From positions 1 through 7,403 of the forward strand of contig JAGAJA010000080.1 of the NCBI GenBank assembly GCA_017829075.1: DNA of 7,403 nt, in the 5' to 3' direction. A program made the translations under genes and the position numbers. Numbering within the stretch: the stretch's first letter is position 1; every line of letters starts with the position of its first letter. Shown one piece after another: positions 1-4,653 of the stretch. A model generated the notes under the pieces. That model did not search any database. It was given only the letters and a program-made list of their open reading frames with translations, and was not told where the DNA came from. The stretch comes from Oscillospiraceae bacterium. Lineage in GTDB: Bacteria; Bacillota_A; Clostridia; Oscillospirales; Ruminococcaceae.

Positions 1-1
1 A

Positions 2-616
2 GAGGAACGCATTGCCGAGCTCCAGCGGATATGCTTCACAGACCCGGCGTATATGCGGCATACGTTCGAGCAGGACAAGGGATATTCTCCGGCAGCCCGC
101 AAAGTAGCCGAATGGTACGTTGATACATACCACGAGCGGCGTGCGAACAACGAGGGCTTGATGTTCATGGGCGACACCGGAACAGGCAAGACCTTTTTCG
201 CCTGCTGTATTGCAAATGCTCTGATACGCAAGGGCGTTGCGGTTTGGGTAACTACCATGCAGCCACTTATCAGAGAAATGCTAAGCGATCACGGCAAGAT
301 GGCAAAAGAAGTAACGCGACAAATACAGACCATTGACCTGCTGATACTTGATGATTTTGGGACAAACCAAAATAGCGACCTAAGTCTTGATCTAATTTAT
401 GAAATAATTGATACAAGAGAAAGGAGCGGATTGCCTTTAATAGTCACAACCAACCTTGCGCCTAATGATTTTAAGAGTCCCCCTATTAAGCTGAAACGTA
501 TTTATAGTCGCATATATGGCATGTGCATTCGACGTAAATACAACAGTCCAGTGATAATGAACGGCGCAGATCTCCGCGAGCTAAAAGCAAAGGAAACAAA
601 CAACACAGAAAAATAA
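2..616 (+). CDS. DnaC/IstB-like helicase-loader ATPase, 5' end outside the window
   Basis: The reading frame is open from the first bases of the window, so the true start lies upstream; 204 residues are visible. The ATG at 53 is internal, because residues before it (EERIAELQRICFTDPAYM) read as normal family sequence. Numbered from the ATG at 53, Walker A is GDTGTGKT at 40-47, Walker B is LLILDDFG at 96-103, a sensor-1-like VTTNL lies at 131-135, and an arginine-finger candidate is R153 (YSRIYG). Family members are AAA+ ATPases that load the replicative helicase onto DNA; phages and integrative elements carry them for their own replication. The C-terminal half is clearly AT-richer than the first half, which may mark a mosaic origin. 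No IS21 transposase is visible, so helicase loading is the better reading than IstB, but the two cannot be fully separated without the N-terminus. Confidence 0.85.
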   Translation, partial: EERIAELQRICFTDPAYMRHTFEQDKGYSPAARKVAEWYVDTYHERRANNEGLMFMGDTGTGKTFFACCIANALIRKGVAVWVTTMQPLIREMLSDHGKMAKEVTRQIQTIDLLILDDFGTNQNSDLSLDLIYEIIDTRERSGLPLIVTTNLAPNDFKSPPIKLKRIYSRIYGMCIRRKYNSPVIMNGADLRELKAKETNNTEK

Positions 617-698
617 AAAGCCCTGCAAAGCCGTTGACACAACCTCACAGAGCAAACCCTATTTGCTTATATTATACCAAAAAGGGGGCTTGCTGTCA

Positions 699-1511
699 AT
701 GACTAACGAGGCGTTAGCTGAATTAATTCAGCAGGGCGACAACGACGAACTATTGCCGGTGCTATGGGAGAAAACCGCCAAGCTGCTGTATAAGATGAGC
801 GCCCAGACGTACATACTGTACAAGGACGCGTTAAAGCAACACGGCATATTGCCGGAGGATCTCAACCAGGAATGTTATACCGTCCTGCTGGGAGCCGTCA
901 AGGCATACGACAGCAACAAGGGCTATATGCTGTCAACGTATTTCGGGTACCAGTTCAAACAGGTATTACGCAAGCTGCTGAACGGCGCGGACGTCCTGGA
1001 CAGGATAGACACCAAGAGCTTTGACGACCCTATGACGGACGAAGAGGACGCGCCCACACGCGGCGACATTACCCCGGATCCGGAGAGCGGCGCAGGCTTT
1101 GAACGTGTGGATATGTCCGATTACTACACGCCGCTGCACAAGGCGCTTGACAGCCTGGCGCCTGCTGACCGTGAAATTATTGAATTGCGTTTTTTCTCTT
1201 TACCGGGCGCGGTTATGAGCTATACGGACATGGGCGAACGCCTGGGGATATCTCTTGAATGTGTGCGGCAAAGGCTCAACAACGCATTAAACAAGCTAAG
1301 GCGCGGCAGAATGGGCATATGGCTGCGGAAGGTATACGGGGACGACTACACGGCGCACACGTTCAGCGACAGTTTGGCGACGTACCGGCGGTACTTTTCC
1401 AGCGGCGTAGAGCTGCGGGCACTGGCACGCATACACTACGAGGAACGCCAGCAGCACGCCCGGAGCCTGGAGCCGCTCACAGCAGAGCAGGACGGCAGCA
1501 AGGGCGCATAG
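699..1511 (+). CDS. Sigma-70 family RNA polymerase sigma factor-like protein
   Basis: A 270-residue protein. I chose the ATG at 699 because a G-rich ribosome site (AAGGGGGC, 681-688) precedes it by about ten bases; an upstream TTG at 663 lies before that site. Residues 52-92 resemble sigma region 2: an acidic DLNQECYTVLLGAVKAYD stretch, then an STYFGYQFKQVLRK stretch like the core-binding and -10 recognition helices. An acidic linker (about 107-140) leads to region 4 at 148-202, with LDSLAPADREIIELRFF and a helix-turn-helix (YTDMGERLGISLECVRQRLNNALNKLRR). About 65 residues follow region 4, rich in Arg, Tyr and Glu, without a recognised domain. In phages and ICEs such proteins switch on late or transfer genes. 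The flanks are a helicase loader upstream and non-coding DNA downstream. A TTGACA at 634-639 lacks a good -10 at proper distance, so the promoter is unclear. Target promoters are unknown. Confidence 0.8.
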   Translation: MTNEALAELIQQGDNDELLPVLWEKTAKLLYKMSAQTYILYKDALKQHGILPEDLNQECYTVLLGAVKAYDSNKGYMLSTYFGYQFKQVLRKLLNGADVLDRIDTKSFDDPMTDEEDAPTRGDITPDPESGAGFERVDMSDYYTPLHKALDSLAPADREIIELRFFSLPGAVMSYTDMGERLGISLECVRQRLNNALNKLRRGRMGIWLRKVYGDDYTAHTFSDSLATYRRYFSSGVELRALARIHYEERQQHARSLEPLTAEQDGSKGA

Positions 1512-1588
1512 TGCGCGCGAAACACTATCGAACAGAGAGCGAACATAGAGAAAATAGCTGTTTAAGCAAAAAGGAACCAAAGAGAAAA

Positions 1589-1693
1589 ATGCATATTGAA
1601 CTCCGAGCGAAGCCCGAGAAATTCCGGGTTGAACCTCGAGAATTAACGCCGAGGGAACGCCGAGAACAGCGCCGAAATGTTAAGAAATGTTAA
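1589..1693 (+). CDS. Possible small basic protein (34 residues)
   Basis: A short ORF beginning MHIELRAKPEKFRVEP and ending in an Arg/Glu-rich tail (PRERREQRRNVKKC). An AAGGAA at 1571-1576 precedes the ATG by 12 bases, which is a little far. The same frame is open upstream through the end of the sigma gene, so part of the openness is a shadow of that gene. I do not recognise the product. It may be a small nucleic-acid-binding protein or no gene at all. Confidence 0.2.
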   Translation: MHIELRAKPEKFRVEPRELTPRERREQRRNVKKC

Positions 1694-1815
1694 GGTTGAG
1701 CCGCTCATAAAATTGATAGGAAATGCTAGGGTTCTGCTCCATATATGCCAGTAAAACAGGCTCTTAATTTGAAAAATCGTCACAAAATCAGCCGAAAATT
1801 GAAATTGACGCGCCC

Positions 1816-1873
1816 ATTTTGCGAATTTTCCGCAAAATTATAACACAAAATCGCAAGTTATAATGATTTTGCG
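1816..1873. repeat. Nested AT-rich inverted repeats built on ATTTTGCG
   Basis: Three overlapping perfect inverted repeats lie within 58 bases. ATTTTGCG (1816-1823) pairs with CGCAAAAT (1831-1838). ATTATAAC (1837-1844) pairs with GTTATAAT (1857-1864). CAAAATC (1846-1852) pairs with GATTTTG (1865-1871). The word GCAAAAT or its complement thus recurs within alternative pairings. Such an arrangement suits an operator cluster, a cruciform, or an AT-rich melting region of an origin. It sits just beyond the 3' end of the minus-strand RNA unit at 1879-1944. Confidence 0.6.
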
Positions 1874-1878
1874 GACAT

Positions 1879-1930
1879 AAAAAAGGGAGGGAGCCCCACC
1901 CCCACCATAGTAGCGGAGGAGAGCTCCCTC
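1879..1930 (-). terminator. Intrinsic terminator of the small RNA
   Basis: An 8-bp perfect stem (1923-1930 with 1887-1894) is followed on the minus strand by CC and six T (1884-1879). The long GC-rich loop can pair further between its C-rich and G-rich halves, lengthening the stem. Confidence 0.55.
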
Positions 1931-1944
1931 ATTTGTCAAGTGAC
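1879..1944 (-). ncRNA. Predicted small RNA of about 66 nt
   Basis: A near-ideal minus-strand promoter (1951-1979) would start transcription near 1944, and an intrinsic terminator ending in six U residues (1879-1884) would stop it about 66 bases later. The RNA would be almost entirely one hairpin: GAGGGAGC (complement of 1923-1930) pairs with GCUCCCUC (complement of 1887-1894) around a 28-nt loop containing runs of C on one side and G on the other. No ORF with a start and ribosome site fits inside. By analogy with type I toxin-antitoxin loci of Firmicutes it could be an antisense regulator, but I see no hydrophobic toxin peptide on the opposite strand. The coordinates are inferred from promoter and terminator spacing. 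Confidence 0.5.
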
Positions 1945-1950
1945 ATAATT

Positions 1951-1979
1951 ATTATACCACACCGGAGAGAAAAAATCAA
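1951..1979 (-). promoter_or_regulatory. Sigma-70 promoter for the small RNA
   Basis: On the minus strand, TTGATT (1979-1974) and a perfect TATAAT (1956-1951) are separated by exactly 17 bases. No gene start with a ribosome site follows; the transcript would reach a terminator within about 70 bases, so it appears dedicated to the small RNA. Confidence 0.65.
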
Positions 1980-2175
1980 GCCCCCGGATACCTCGAATAA
2001 AGACGGGAACACCAGCCGCCCAGATTTGGAGAACGCGAGCGGCTCGAACAGCCGCCGAACAGTCGAGGACCTGAAAAAACCTGAACCATTTCCCGGCGTG
2101 TGCGATCGGCGGCGGTTGCGCGCCGTATGTGCCAGCATTTGCCAGCCCCGGCGCCTGCATGGTGCGAGCTGCGGG

Positions 2176-2197
2176 GGTATCCCCCCCGAGGGGTACC
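2176..2197. repeat. GGTA-C run / G run-TACC imperfect palindrome
   Basis: GGTATCCCC (2176-2184) faces GGGGTACC (2190-2197) with one unpaired T and a five-base centre; five G just upstream (2173-2177) give an alternative pairing with the C run. Compact inverted repeats of this kind occur at relaxase nick regions, protein-binding sites and other structured DNA. No relaxase gene lies in the window, so a transfer origin is only a guess. Confidence 0.4.
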
Positions 2198-2291
2198 GAA
2201 ATCAGAACCTTTTGCCCTGACATCGACGACCATAATCACAAACGATTTATTCCCGATATAATCTTTAATTTCCTACCGCCGTACCGCCTCC

Positions 2292-2311
2292 GGTTCAAGT
2301 TGGTTCAAGTT
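2292..2311 (+). repeat. Perfect tandem 10-bp repeat, two units
   Basis: GGTTCAAGTT occurs twice back to back (2292-2301, 2302-2311). One helical turn per unit would place both copies on the same face of the DNA, as in tandem binding sites. No adjacent promoter or gene explains it. Confidence 0.6.
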
Positions 2312-2388
2312 ATGCGCCGCTCAGAGACTTGGAGGTACAACGAAGTGAGAGAACCGCCGCCCAGAGCAGTAGCCCTCAGAACGAGGGG

Positions 2389-2403
2389 AAGTCAATTTGA
2401 CTT
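2389..2403. repeat. 15-bp perfect palindrome
   Basis: AAGTCAA (2389-2395) and TTGACTT (2397-2403) flank a single T. It has the size and symmetry of a dimeric repressor operator. No convincing -10 hexamer lies 17 bases from either TTGACT, so a promoter role is not supported. Confidence 0.4.
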
Positions 2404-2498
2404 TGCCTTGAACAGTCGAGAACGCCGCCGACCGGGGCGCAGTTCTCCTGCTCCTTATGCCCGCATCCGTTCCGATCGAGGAGGCGGGAGCTGCTGAA

Positions 2499-2585
2499 AT
2501 GCTCAGATTAAAAACGCCTAGCAGCCGGAGCAAACCGCCTAGAACCCGGAACGAACCACCAAAACCCCGGAGCGGAACGCCTTAG
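2499..2585 (+). CDS. Possible small Pro/Arg heptapeptide-repeat ORF, stopped by TAG
   Basis: An ATG at 2499 is preceded by purine-rich GAGGAGG and GGGAG sequence (about 2478-2490). It opens a 28-residue ORF, MLRLKT followed by heptads PSSRSKP, PRTRNEP and PKPRSGT. The 21-bp repeat sets the heptads. A TAG at 2583-2585 falls in the fourth unit, after which the frame stays open for about 38 more Arg/Ser-rich codons to a second TAG. It may be a truncated gene for a basic, proline-rich protein or a by-product of non-coding tandem repeats. The product is unknown. Confidence 0.2.
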   Translation: MLRLKTPSSRSKPPRTRNEPPKPRSGTP

Positions 2586-2621
2586 ACCGGGAGCAAATCA
2601 CCTAGCAGCCGCGCCGCTCGT
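2517..2621 (+). repeat. 21-bp imperfect tandem repeat, four units plus a partial fifth
   Basis: Units start at 2517, 2538, 2559, 2580 and 2601, each beginning CC and most beginning CCTAG, with a central CCCGG or CCGGGAG-like core and a CAAACC/GAACC-like tail. All four full units are exactly 21 bases, so an in-frame reading gives a seven-residue peptide repeat. The fifth unit keeps only its first 11 bases recognisably. Divergence between units shows this is old, yet without length change. Confidence 0.65.
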
Positions 2622-2843
2622 GCTATGGTTCGTTCGAAATCCGGACAAAGCCGGAGAGCACGCAGGAGAGCCCAGAACGCACGCAGCGCGCACGGGGTAT
2701 AGTTTCCCCTCTATCGGTCAAGGGCTCGCAGAGCGGCGCACAGGAGCTCACAGGGGCGGCTCTGCGTGCATGATGAAATATGACAAAATCCCAGAGGAAC
2801 CAGAGAGCGGCGGCTCTGTTTACGTTTGTTAACGTTCGTCAAT

Positions 2844-2864
2844 ATAGCTAAACTCAATAGCTAT
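2844..2864. repeat. Small hairpin ATAGCTA/TAGCTAT
   Basis: ATAGCTA (2844-2850) and TAGCTAT (2858-2864) form a perfect 7-bp stem with a 7-base spacer. No T-run follows on either strand, so it is not a convincing intrinsic terminator. Confidence 0.35.
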
Positions 2865-3014
2865 TTCGGCATAGCCAAAACAGCGCACCACAGCCCCGCA
2901 GAGCGCTGCTTATCCTCTGGTAATGAACTTATACTCCAAAAGGGTTAAACATGTCATAGCGGCGATTCTGGAGCGTTTGAGAGCATTTCAGAATATAGTC
3001 ACCATTCCGGATAG

Positions 3015-3041
3015 AAAAACGCCGCTCTTTGGTGAGCGGCG
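3015..3041 (-). terminator. Intrinsic terminator of the RHH-DUF4160-DUF2442 operon
   Basis: Read on the minus strand, GAGCGGCG-type arms (3041-3034 and 3027-3020) form a perfect 8-bp GC-rich stem with a 6-base loop, followed by five T (3019-3015). It begins eight bases after the DUF2442 stop codon. Both arms carry the GAGCGGC word that is abundant in this element. Confidence 0.9.
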
Positions 3042-3048
3042 CTGGTTA

Positions 3049-3342
3049 TTACGCTATCAAAAGAGGATCAGCGACAATAGGGCTTTCAGCTATAGTAAAC
3101 GGGTCAATGTCGATACATTCGGCGGGATCCATGTTACCGGAGATGTCCCATGCTACCGTATCATTGAGAACAGTGAGCCGCTCACGGAAAAAGGTTTCAT
3201 TACGGAGCGGCTCGAACACACCACCTTTTTCAAGCATAGGCTTCATGTCGTACAGCCTTACGGTTCCATCACGCATATACGCATATACGGTGAAATTATC
3301 GCCAGCAAGCGCCTGAACGACAGCAGGAAAAATGTTATCCAT
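3049..3342 (-). CDS. DUF2442 domain protein
   Basis: A 97-residue soluble protein, third gene of the minus-strand operon. The ATG at 3342 is preceded six bases away by AAAGGGGG. The sequence fits the DUF2442 pattern: a DG-turn followed by a short strand (RDGTVRLYDMKP, 24-35), VFEPLRNETFF (42-52), then LNDTVAWDISGNMDPAECIDID (59-80), where WDISGN and the closing acidic motif are typical. The biochemical role of the family is not established. The gene lies 15 bases after the DUF4160 stop, and in my recollection the two domains commonly occur side by side, which suggests a working pair, possibly toxin-antitoxin. There is no signal peptide or membrane segment. The operon terminator follows directly. 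Confidence 0.85.
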   Translation of the reverse strand: MDNIFPAVVQALAGDNFTVYAYMRDGTVRLYDMKPMLEKGGVFEPLRNETFFRERLTVLNDTVAWDISGNMDPAECIDIDPFTIAESPIVADPLLIA

Positions 3343-3357
3343 ATAAATCCCCCTTTC

Positions 3358-3618
3358 TTATATCAGCGGGTTAATTCTGTTAAGCGGCAGGCTCTGCTTG
3401 GAAAGCTCCCAGTTCTGCATTAGTTCGTCCTGGTGGAGTACGCACCATGCAAGGACAAGTTTAAGCTGCTTGTTCGGTAGCGCTCCGCGCATTACTGAAG
3501 CGTTGAGAATATCAATTATTGCCTTGTTTCCGGCATACTCAACATGGAAATGCGGCGGGTTATGATCGTCATAGTACATTGTTACCCTTATTCCATAGAA
3601 TAAACTTATTTCGGGCAT
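3358..3618 (-). CDS. DUF4160 domain protein
   Basis: An 86-residue protein, middle gene of the operon. I chose the ATG at 3618 (MPEISLFYGI) because this is the usual family start and AAAGGAG lies eight bases upstream; a GTG nine bases earlier would place the ribosome site too close. The family hallmark is seen at residues 15-28: YYDDHNPPHFHVEY, with two histidines around Phe. A lysine/leucine-rich helix (NKQLKLVLAWCVLHQDELMQNWEL) ends the protein. The ribosome site overlaps the stop codon of the preceding RHH gene (TAAAGGAG), so the two are translationally coupled. Function is unknown; the compact size and pairing with an RHH regulator and DUF2442 make a toxin-like role conceivable but unproven. 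Confidence 0.88.
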   Translation of the reverse strand: MPEISLFYGIRVTMYYDDHNPPHFHVEYAGNKAIIDILNASVMRGALPNKQLKLVLAWCVLHQDELMQNWELSKQSLPLNRINPLI

Positions 3619-3631
3619 TTCATTCACTCCT

Positions 3632-3835
3632 TTACAGATCTATGTCATTGCCTGTATCGGCTTTGTAGCGGCTCTGTATCGCGGTCTTGATGTATCCGTT
3701 GATACTTTCTCCGCTTTCCTTTGCCGCCTCTTGTAGGCTCTGCTTCATGCCTTTTTTGACGGTTATTTCTATTCTGTCATAGTTTTGGGCATTAAATTCA
3801 CGCTTATAATTTGTTGCTTTCGCTTTATCAGTCAT
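3632..3835 (-). CDS. Ribbon-helix-helix (Arc-type) DNA-binding protein, antitoxin-like
   Basis: A 67-residue protein heading the minus-strand operon. After a basic N-terminus, YDRIEITVKKG (19-29) reads as the DNA-contacting beta strand, MKQSLQEAAKESG (30-42) as helix A and SINGYIKTAIQSRYK (44-58) as helix B. Such small RHH proteins act as dimers, bind short tandem operators, and often repress their own operon as antitoxins. The ATG at 3835 follows GGGGAGGTGG (3849-3840), a very strong ribosome site. Candidate operators are the three 13-bp repeats just upstream (3879-3951). Whether it neutralises DUF4160 or DUF2442, or only regulates, cannot be read from the sequence. Confidence 0.8.
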   Translation of the reverse strand: MTDKAKATNYKREFNAQNYDRIEITVKKGMKQSLQEAAKESGESINGYIKTAIQSRYKADTGNDIDL

Positions 3836-3849
3836 GTTTCCACCTCCCC

Positions 3850-3883
3850 ATTATATTATATCACTTTGGGTTCAACAAATCTA
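3850..3883 (-). promoter_or_regulatory. Probable promoter of the RHH operon
   Basis: Two overlapping minus-strand TATAAT hexamers (3860-3855 and 3855-3850) precede the RHH gene. Candidate -35 elements 17 bases upstream are TAGATT (3883-3878, overlapping operator copy 1) and TTGTTG (3878-3873). Both choices give a leader of only about 8-13 bases, so the ribosome site would be at the extreme 5' end of the mRNA. A TATATT at 3896-3891 is a weaker alternative with a longer leader. Confidence 0.4.
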
Positions 3884-3951
3884 CCGTAAGAATATACAAA
3901 AATCTACCGTAAGATTTGTAAGCTATGACTATTGATTTATCTACCGTAAGA
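3879..3951. promoter_or_regulatory. Three exact 13-bp direct repeats, predicted operator
   Basis: ATCTACCGTAAGA occurs identically at 3879-3891, 3902-3914 and 3939-3951. The core TAC-C-GTA is palindromic except for its centre, as expected for a dimer half-site pair. The third copy lies between the -35 and -10 hexamers of the HIRAN promoter; the first overlaps the likely -35 region of the minus-strand operon. The RHH protein encoded next door is the obvious candidate ligand. Start-to-start spacing is unequal (23 and 37 bases), which argues against a CRISPR or simple replication iterons. Confidence 0.85.
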
Positions 3952-3960
3952 TGATATAAT
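3932..3960 (+). promoter_or_regulatory. Promoter of the HIRAN-like gene
   Basis: TTGATT (3932-3937), a 17-base spacer and a perfect TATAAT (3955-3960). The start would fall near 3967, leaving a leader of about 40 bases before the ATG at 4007. The spacer contains a complete operator repeat, so binding there should block RNA polymerase. Confidence 0.8.
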
Positions 3961-4006
3961 ATAATCAAGCTCAAGAGAGCAAAAAACACAGAAAGGACAT
4001 AAAGCC

Positions 4007-4426
4007 ATGAAATCAAAAGTTATGACGATCGCTAATCACCTTGTAAAGCAGGGTATGAGCCGCTCGGCTGCAATGGTTCAGGCATGGATCACAGTCAAGC
4101 TCCACCGGATAGACACCAAGACCGCCGGAGTTACTCACGGGAACCGCCAGAAGCTCCTCGCACGCCTGTCCCGGTATTCTCCGGAGGACATCACAATCAA
4201 GCTCCAGCATGAGCAGGACAACGCAGCAGACAAGAACGCCGTGCAGGTTATAGCCGCCGTCAGAGGGAAAGGCTCGGCGGTCATGGGCTACCTCAATAGA
4301 CAGCTTGCCGCCGCGATCGCGCCGCTCCTGGATAAGGGAAAGGCTGTTGCAAGCTCATTCAGAGCAATCACAGGCGACGCGGAATATTACCTTAACTACG
4401 GATTGAATATCAGTATTGCCGTATGA
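4007..4426 (+). CDS. HIRAN-like domain protein
   Basis: A 139-residue protein, divergent from the RHH operon. AAAGGA lies about ten bases before the ATG. The N-terminal 30 residues form a basic helix pair (MTIANHLVKQGMSRSAAMVQAWITVKL) of a type often seen at the start of ICE and phage accessory proteins. Residues 62-125 fit a HIRAN domain: ITIKLQHEQDNAADKNAVQV with the DxxAV-type core, GSAVMGYLNRQLAAAIAPLLDKG as the conserved glycine-tyrosine strand and helix, then a closing strand. HIRAN domains in eukaryotic HLTF bind 3' DNA ends; stand-alone bacterial versions are thought to recognise damaged or unusual DNA. The promoter contains an operator repeat, so expression is probably tied to the divergent operon. 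The family call is by pattern only. Confidence 0.65.
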   Translation: MKSKVMTIANHLVKQGMSRSAAMVQAWITVKLHRIDTKTAGVTHGNRQKLLARLSRYSPEDITIKLQHEQDNAADKNAVQVIAAVRGKGSAVMGYLNRQLAAAIAPLLDKGKAVASSFRAITGDAEYYLNYGLNISIAV

Positions 4427-4427
4427 G

Positions 4428-4518
4428 AAAAGCCCTTGCACGCGTAAGCGGTAGCGTCGCTTAGCGAATTGCAAAGGCTTTCAGTTGAGCGGCTGTGTGA
4501 TACAAAACCACCCCTAAC
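4428..4518 (-). ncRNA. Predicted second small RNA, antisense to the HIRAN 3' UTR
   Basis: A strong minus-strand promoter (4525-4553) would start a transcript near 4518 that runs about 90 bases into the nested hairpin and ends at TTTTC around 4428. No start codon with a ribosome site is present in it. It converges on the HIRAN gene and, if read through, would be antisense to its coding end. Ends are inferred from promoter and hairpin positions. Confidence 0.4.
4429..4481. terminator. Nested hairpin after the HIRAN gene, probably a two-way terminator
   Basis: The outer arms AAAGCCCTTGCA (4429-4440) and TGCAAAGGCTTT (4470-4481) pair with one mismatch. Inside, CGCGTAAGCG and CGCTTAGCG pair with one bulged base around a seven-base loop. 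It starts three bases after the HIRAN stop. The T-run is only three on the plus strand and four on the minus strand, so termination may be partial, serving both the HIRAN mRNA and the opposing small RNA. Confidence 0.5.
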
Positions 4519-4546
4519 ACGGTTATTGTATCACATAGCGCCGCTC
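4487..4546. repeat. Large interrupted inverted repeat around a promoter start
   Basis: GAGCGGC (4487-4493) pairs with GCCGCTC (4540-4546). Inside, TGTGATACAA (4496-4505) pairs perfectly with TTGTATCACA (4526-4535), and AACC (4506-4509) with GGTT (4521-4524). The 10-bp arms are 30 bases apart start to start, about three helical turns, and cover the -10 and start of the minus-strand promoter. This fits an operator for a dimeric repressor or a hairpin in a plus-strand transcript. No T-run follows, so it is not a standard terminator. Confidence 0.6.
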
Positions 4547-4553
4547 TTGTCAA
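4525..4553 (-). promoter_or_regulatory. Strong minus-strand promoter
   Basis: A perfect TTGACA (4553-4548), 17-base spacer and TACAAT (4530-4525). The -10 lies within the arm of a large inverted repeat (4487-4546), and the spacer includes a GAGCGGC word. No protein gene follows on this strand before the converging HIRAN gene. Confidence 0.6.
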
Positions 4554-4581
4554 GACTTTATGAAAGGATTTTTTATATATC

Positions 4582-4653
4582 ATGAGAGAACCCATAAAGA
4601 CGACCCCGGAAGAACTGGCGGAACTGAAAGGCGGTGCCGCTCATGGCGTATAG
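4582..4653 (+). CDS. Short ORF overlapping the peptidase start, possible leader peptide
   Basis: A 23-codon ORF (MREPIKTTPEELAELKGG...) whose TAG at 4651-4653 lies 11 bases past the start of the next gene. AAAGGA at 4563-4568 precedes the ATG by about 13 bases, a little far. The overlap and the ribosome site of the peptidase inside its last codons suggest translational coupling. The charged, helix-prone sequence could also be a genuine microprotein. No promoter is obvious upstream. Confidence 0.35.
   Translation: MREPIKTTPEELAELKGGAAHGV

Larger units (their letters stand above)
1512..3048. other. Long stretch without convincing genes, rich in repeats and palindromes
   Basis: About 1.5 kb between the sigma gene and the end of the DUF2442 gene. 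All open frames here give low-complexity Arg/Pro/Gly-rich peptides without family features, several overlapping on both strands, as expected of GC-rich non-coding DNA. What it does hold is listed separately: nested AT-rich inverted repeats (1816-1873), a small RNA unit (1879-1979), a GGTA/TACC palindrome (2176-2197), 10-bp and 21-bp tandem repeats, and hairpins near 2844. It may serve as an origin of transfer or replication region, or be decayed genes. The sequence alone does not decide. Confidence 0.6.

Noticed and set aside
634..675. TTGACA at 634 as promoter of the sigma gene
   Set aside because: The only good -10-like sequence (TATATT/TATTAT near 668-675) lies about 28 bases away; at 17-19 bases there is no acceptable hexamer.
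1259..1693. Plus-strand open frame overlapping the end of the sigma gene
   Set aside because: Mostly a shadow of the sigma gene in another frame; only its last 34 codons lie outside and are listed as a doubtful small ORF.
2057..2420. GAACAGTCGAG repeated at 2057-2067 and 2410-2420
   Set aside because: A single pair of 11-mers is expected by chance in a window of this size.
1929..2533. Several overlapping open frames on both strands in GC-rich DNA
   Set aside because: They give low-complexity peptides without ribosome sites or family features, and they overlap each other and the small RNA promoter.
2620..2832. 70-codon open frame starting with GTG
   Set aside because: No ribosome site and an unremarkable composition; the last 20 codons (from ATG at 2770) could be a micro-ORF but nothing supports translation.
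2923..3423. Plus-strand open frame of 166 codons
   Set aside because: It lies antisense to the DUF2442 and DUF4160 genes and across their terminator; the minus-strand genes have ribosome sites, family motifs and tight spacing.
3879..3951. CRISPR array
   Set aside because: Only three 13-bp repeats with unequal gaps of 10 and 24 bases, placed over promoters; no cas genes.
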